Of a stretch of DNA of 64,000 nucleotides, positions 61,657 through 64,000 are shown in pieces; positions within the stretch are counted from its first letter, which is position 1, and each line of letters opens with the position of its first letter. The translations under genes were made by a program, and so were the position numbers. The DNA comes from Rhizodiscina lignyota (lineage: Eukaryota; Ascomycota; Dothideomycetes; Aulographales; Rhizodiscinaceae): the NCBI GenBank assembly GCA_010015805.1, contig ML978121.1:62001-126000 (forward strand), given 5' to 3'. The notes beneath the pieces were generated by a model. That model had not been told where the DNA came from. It worked only from the letters and a program-made list of their open reading frames with translations, and ran no database searches.

Positions 61657-64000
61657 ATGTTCTCCTATCTGCGCTCTCACCACAAGCGGACGGGCTCGAC
61701 GCCCACCTCTCCCGATATCCCCGCCCCTCTCCCTCCACCAAAAAGTCCAAATGACCTGCAGCGGGTCCCTTCGCCGGACTTATTCGCTTACTCGCACTTC
61801 CAGCACCAGGGCGATCAGAGCAGTCTGAATGTGCAATCTCCAGTTTCGGAGCACTATACCCCAGTGTCACCGATCCCGCCCATTCTGCCCCCAATTCCGA
61901 GAGTTGCAAGTGCAGTGGACCGACAGAAGTTGGCTTCAAAGAGAAACAGTCTTGAAAGAGCAGTGAACGATGCGAGCGGACAAGTGTACGATGTTGGACA
62001 CCATCGGGGGAAGAGACGGAGCGATGAGAGTTGGCACAGCGAGCAGTCTCAGCAGTGGCAGGAGGATTATAGAACAGGAACGTTGCAGGATCAGACGAAC
62101 CAGATACAGTCATTCCAGAGGATGGAGAGACCGCAGATGAACAGAAGACCACATACCTCTCAATCGTCAATGACAACCGGGCTACGGAGCCGTGGACAGA
62201 GTGCTCAAGTCGGTCAAGGGCTGAGCCCGGGAGCTGGGATGCAGAGAGGTCCTTCGGCTACAACGTCTCCGGTACAGACTCAAGCGTCATTATTCTCTTC
62301 CGTGGAGAATATCTCCTACCAACGGACATTACCTCTCCCTCAGCAACCCTCGGCTCCCGCTTCAGCGTCGTCATTCTATTCAGTCGCTTACGACGAAGCT
62401 CGCTCACACACTCCACCCATCAAGACGAATACACCAGGCAAGCCACCGACACCGCCTCCTCCGGCCAATCTGAAGCAGAAGACAAAGCTCAACTTACGAA
62501 ACCCAATGTCATTGCTTTTGCGAAGGCGCTCCGGACAGCAGCTTGATCCGTTGCAAGTACCCGATGAAGGTCTTCTACTTGCCCTCAACAGAAGCAACCT
62601 ACCAGACGACTACGACCCGCGTATCATCGGGACACGTGTTCACGATTTCAGCGCTCCCAGACCGCCGCCAAAGCGGTTTCACACCACACCAAACCAACCG
62701 GGAATCAACGAGAGTGGAGAATTTATGCTGCGTGTTCACAGCTCTGATGACTCGCAGCGGCAAGAGAGCGAGAGTCCACCAAAGCCGAAGCGAGCACACA
62801 CACCCACTTTCATGGAACACTTCGACGATGACGATAACACCGACAAGGCCGTGAGGGCTGAGGAGTTGGCAAACAAAGACTTTTTGGCTAGAAACTCGTA
62901 CCATCCTCCAGGAGACGATATGGGTGCTCCACTACCTCCATTTGCAAGAGCGGCATCTGGACAGCTGCTCAGTCCGGAACCTGGCCCCGCTATTACCGAA
63001 GAGGACGATGGAGCACATGCAGAAGTCGTACCGGAGCCACCATCGAGAACACCTCCCATTCCACCAGGTCTAGCCGCGGATGTTGCTAATGAAGCTAGTG
63101 TTTCCTCCATTACTGCAACACCGGAGGACAAGACAAAACATGTACAGCCTCCACCATCTGAAGCCAGAGCTCCTTCTTCCGCTTCGCCGCCGCGCCCACG
63201 CCAACGGACTTCTCGCATGAGTAGAGACTCTCTCCCTTCGCATCTCAACAGCACCGCGTCACGATTCAGCTTCCAGTTCGGTGGTCCAGATTCGCAACTC
63301 CAGGAGAAAATTCTCGAGGAGCGGCACAAGGCGAAGCAGGCACAGAGGGATATGGCGACAAAGATGCGCCAGGATGAGGAGGAGTGGGTCGAAGATGACG
63401 ATGGGTATGGCGATTATGATGATGGTGGCATGTACGAGGAGCGCATCCCTGGTGTCAACGCGGATTTCGAGGAGGATGGATTTGATGACGGGTTCAGCCT
63501 GCCTGAGGGAATGAGGCCCATGGGAATGGATCCGTTGGAACCTGTGGGGTTTAGAGAGGATAATCCGCTTGGTGTTGCGGATATCGTCGCTGCGCAGCGC
63601 ATGGCTCTGAGCAGCAATCCCCCAAGTCCCGCTGACTACAGCCCCGCGAGCTTAGATGCTATAAGTCTGCGACTACCCAGCAATGCTTCGGCGAGGCCAA
63701 GCATAGATTTGAAAGGCAGATCTAGCATCGGTTCCAGAAGTGGGGCGAGGTTGGATGGTAGTCTATCTGGTAGCAGGAGTGCGGACAGGAGTAGAGATGT
63801 GTTACCAGAAGCGGAAGAGGAGGAGTCGGATGGTGTGTCTCTTCAGTCTCTTAAGCAAGAGGAAAGCGAGACTCCTGAGATCGATATTGCGGACAACGGC
63901 ATCGGTGGTGTAGCAGAAGATTTAAGCGACGATCTCTACTTCGACGACGGCATCATCGAAGATCCTGGTTACGCAGAGGACGCGCCACATTTCGATGAAT
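61657..64000 (+). CDS. Long Pro/Ser-rich acidic protein of unknown function (N-terminal ~781 residues, partial)
   Basis: The frame from ATG 61657 stays open to the window edge (781 codons plus one base), with no intron seen. The start MFSYLRSHHKRTGSTPTS is basic, followed by proline-rich stretches (PAPLPPPKSPND, PPIPRV, PPTPPPPA) that could bind SH3 or WW domains. A short, more ordered segment KLNLRNPMSLLLRRRSGQQL lies near residue 275, and DEGLLLALNRSNLPDDYDPR after it. A helical EKILEERHKAKQAQRDMATK near 550 precedes a strongly acidic EEEWVEDDDGYGDYDD. The last visible part DDLYFDDGIIEDPGYAED is typical of a conserved fungal family that I cannot name. A regulatory or scaffold role is a guess. 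Confidence 0.8.
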   Translation, partial: MFSYLRSHHKRTGSTPTSPDIPAPLPPPKSPNDLQRVPSPDLFAYSHFQHQGDQSSLNVQSPVSEHYTPVSPIPPILPPIPRVASAVDRQKLASKRNSLERAVNDASGQVYDVGHHRGKRRSDESWHSEQSQQWQEDYRTGTLQDQTNQIQSFQRMERPQMNRRPHTSQSSMTTGLRSRGQSAQVGQGLSPGAGMQRGPSATTSPVQTQASLFSSVENISYQRTLPLPQQPSAPASASSFYSVAYDEARSHTPPIKTNTPGKPPTPPPPANLKQKTKLNLRNPMSLLLRRRSGQQLDPLQVPDEGLLLALNRSNLPDDYDPRIIGTRVHDFSAPRPPPKRFHTTPNQPGINESGEFMLRVHSSDDSQRQESESPPKPKRAHTPTFMEHFDDDDNTDKAVRAEELANKDFLARNSYHPPGDDMGAPLPPFARAASGQLLSPEPGPAITEEDDGAHAEVVPEPPSRTPPIPPGLAADVANEASVSSITATPEDKTKHVQPPPSEARAPSSASPPRPRQRTSRMSRDSLPSHLNSTASRFSFQFGGPDSQLQEKILEERHKAKQAQRDMATKMRQDEEEWVEDDDGYGDYDDGGMYEERIPGVNADFEEDGFDDGFSLPEGMRPMGMDPLEPVGFREDNPLGVADIVAAQRMALSSNPPSPADYSPASLDAISLRLPSNASARPSIDLKGRSSIGSRSGARLDGSLSGSRSADRSRDVLPEAEEEESDGVSLQSLKQEESETPEIDIADNGIGGVAEDLSDDLYFDDGIIEDPGYAEDAPHFDE

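Noticed and set aside
1-64000. CRISPR arrays, operons, riboswitches or prokaryotic insertion sequences
   Set aside because: The window is eukaryotic with introns and monocistronic genes; no regularly spaced repeats or IS-type ends were seen.

Overview
This is nuclear DNA of a filamentous ascomycete (Pezizomycotina). The signs are GT-AG introns of about 50-135 bases with CTAAC/CTAAT-like branch points, two Zn2Cys6 regulators, a HET-domain protein, a GPI-anchored GH17 glucanase, small secreted proteins, and AT-rich gene-poor patches with transition-rich decayed repeats that resemble RIP damage. A Dothideomycete-like fungus is my best guess, but nothing here fixes the class.

Layout. 1-12 kb is conserved housekeeping sequence: the N-terminal part of VPS13 (minus, running off the left edge), EMI1, a cytosolic HSP70 with heat-shock elements upstream, and a mitochondrial DUF3429 membrane protein. 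13.9-15.8 kb holds an RNase T1-type secreted ribonuclease and phosphoserine phosphatase. 16.4-23.9 kb holds a Zn2Cys6 factor, an atypical SDR, a LigB/DODA-type extradiol dioxygenase and a TRI12-like MFS transporter, which together look like a small metabolic or efflux cluster. 24.4-31.2 kb carries a large protein of unknown function, the GPI mannosyltransferase PIG-V/GPI18 and a double-GNAT acetyltransferase.

32-47 kb is accessory-looking: a frameshifted BTB gene, a six-cysteine secreted protein, decayed repeat copies, a broken RNase H gene, a HET-domain protein, a second Zn2Cys6 factor, a 14-TM-type MFS transporter and an intact RNase H gene. The two RNase H copies point outward from this block. 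47.6-50.4 kb has the GH17 glucanase (EglC-like) and a DUF4291 protein. 50.7-56.6 kb has a convergent pair, a DUF7025/AAA ATPase and a DUF7708 protein, lying between two pieces of antisense 18S rRNA sequence. The larger piece contains a 60-base GT-AG intron whose removal restores the canonical 18S sequence. 58-64 kb is core-like again: a glycerol-3-phosphate acyltransferase and the start of a long acidic/proline-rich protein of unknown function that runs off the right edge.

The strongest leads are the stranded 18S fragment with its spliceosomal-type intron, the AAA/DUF7708 pair between two 18S pieces, and the regulator-SDR-dioxygenase-transporter cluster whose dioxygenase lacks one expected metal-ligand histidine. 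All exon joins were worked out by eye from splice signals and reading-frame agreement.
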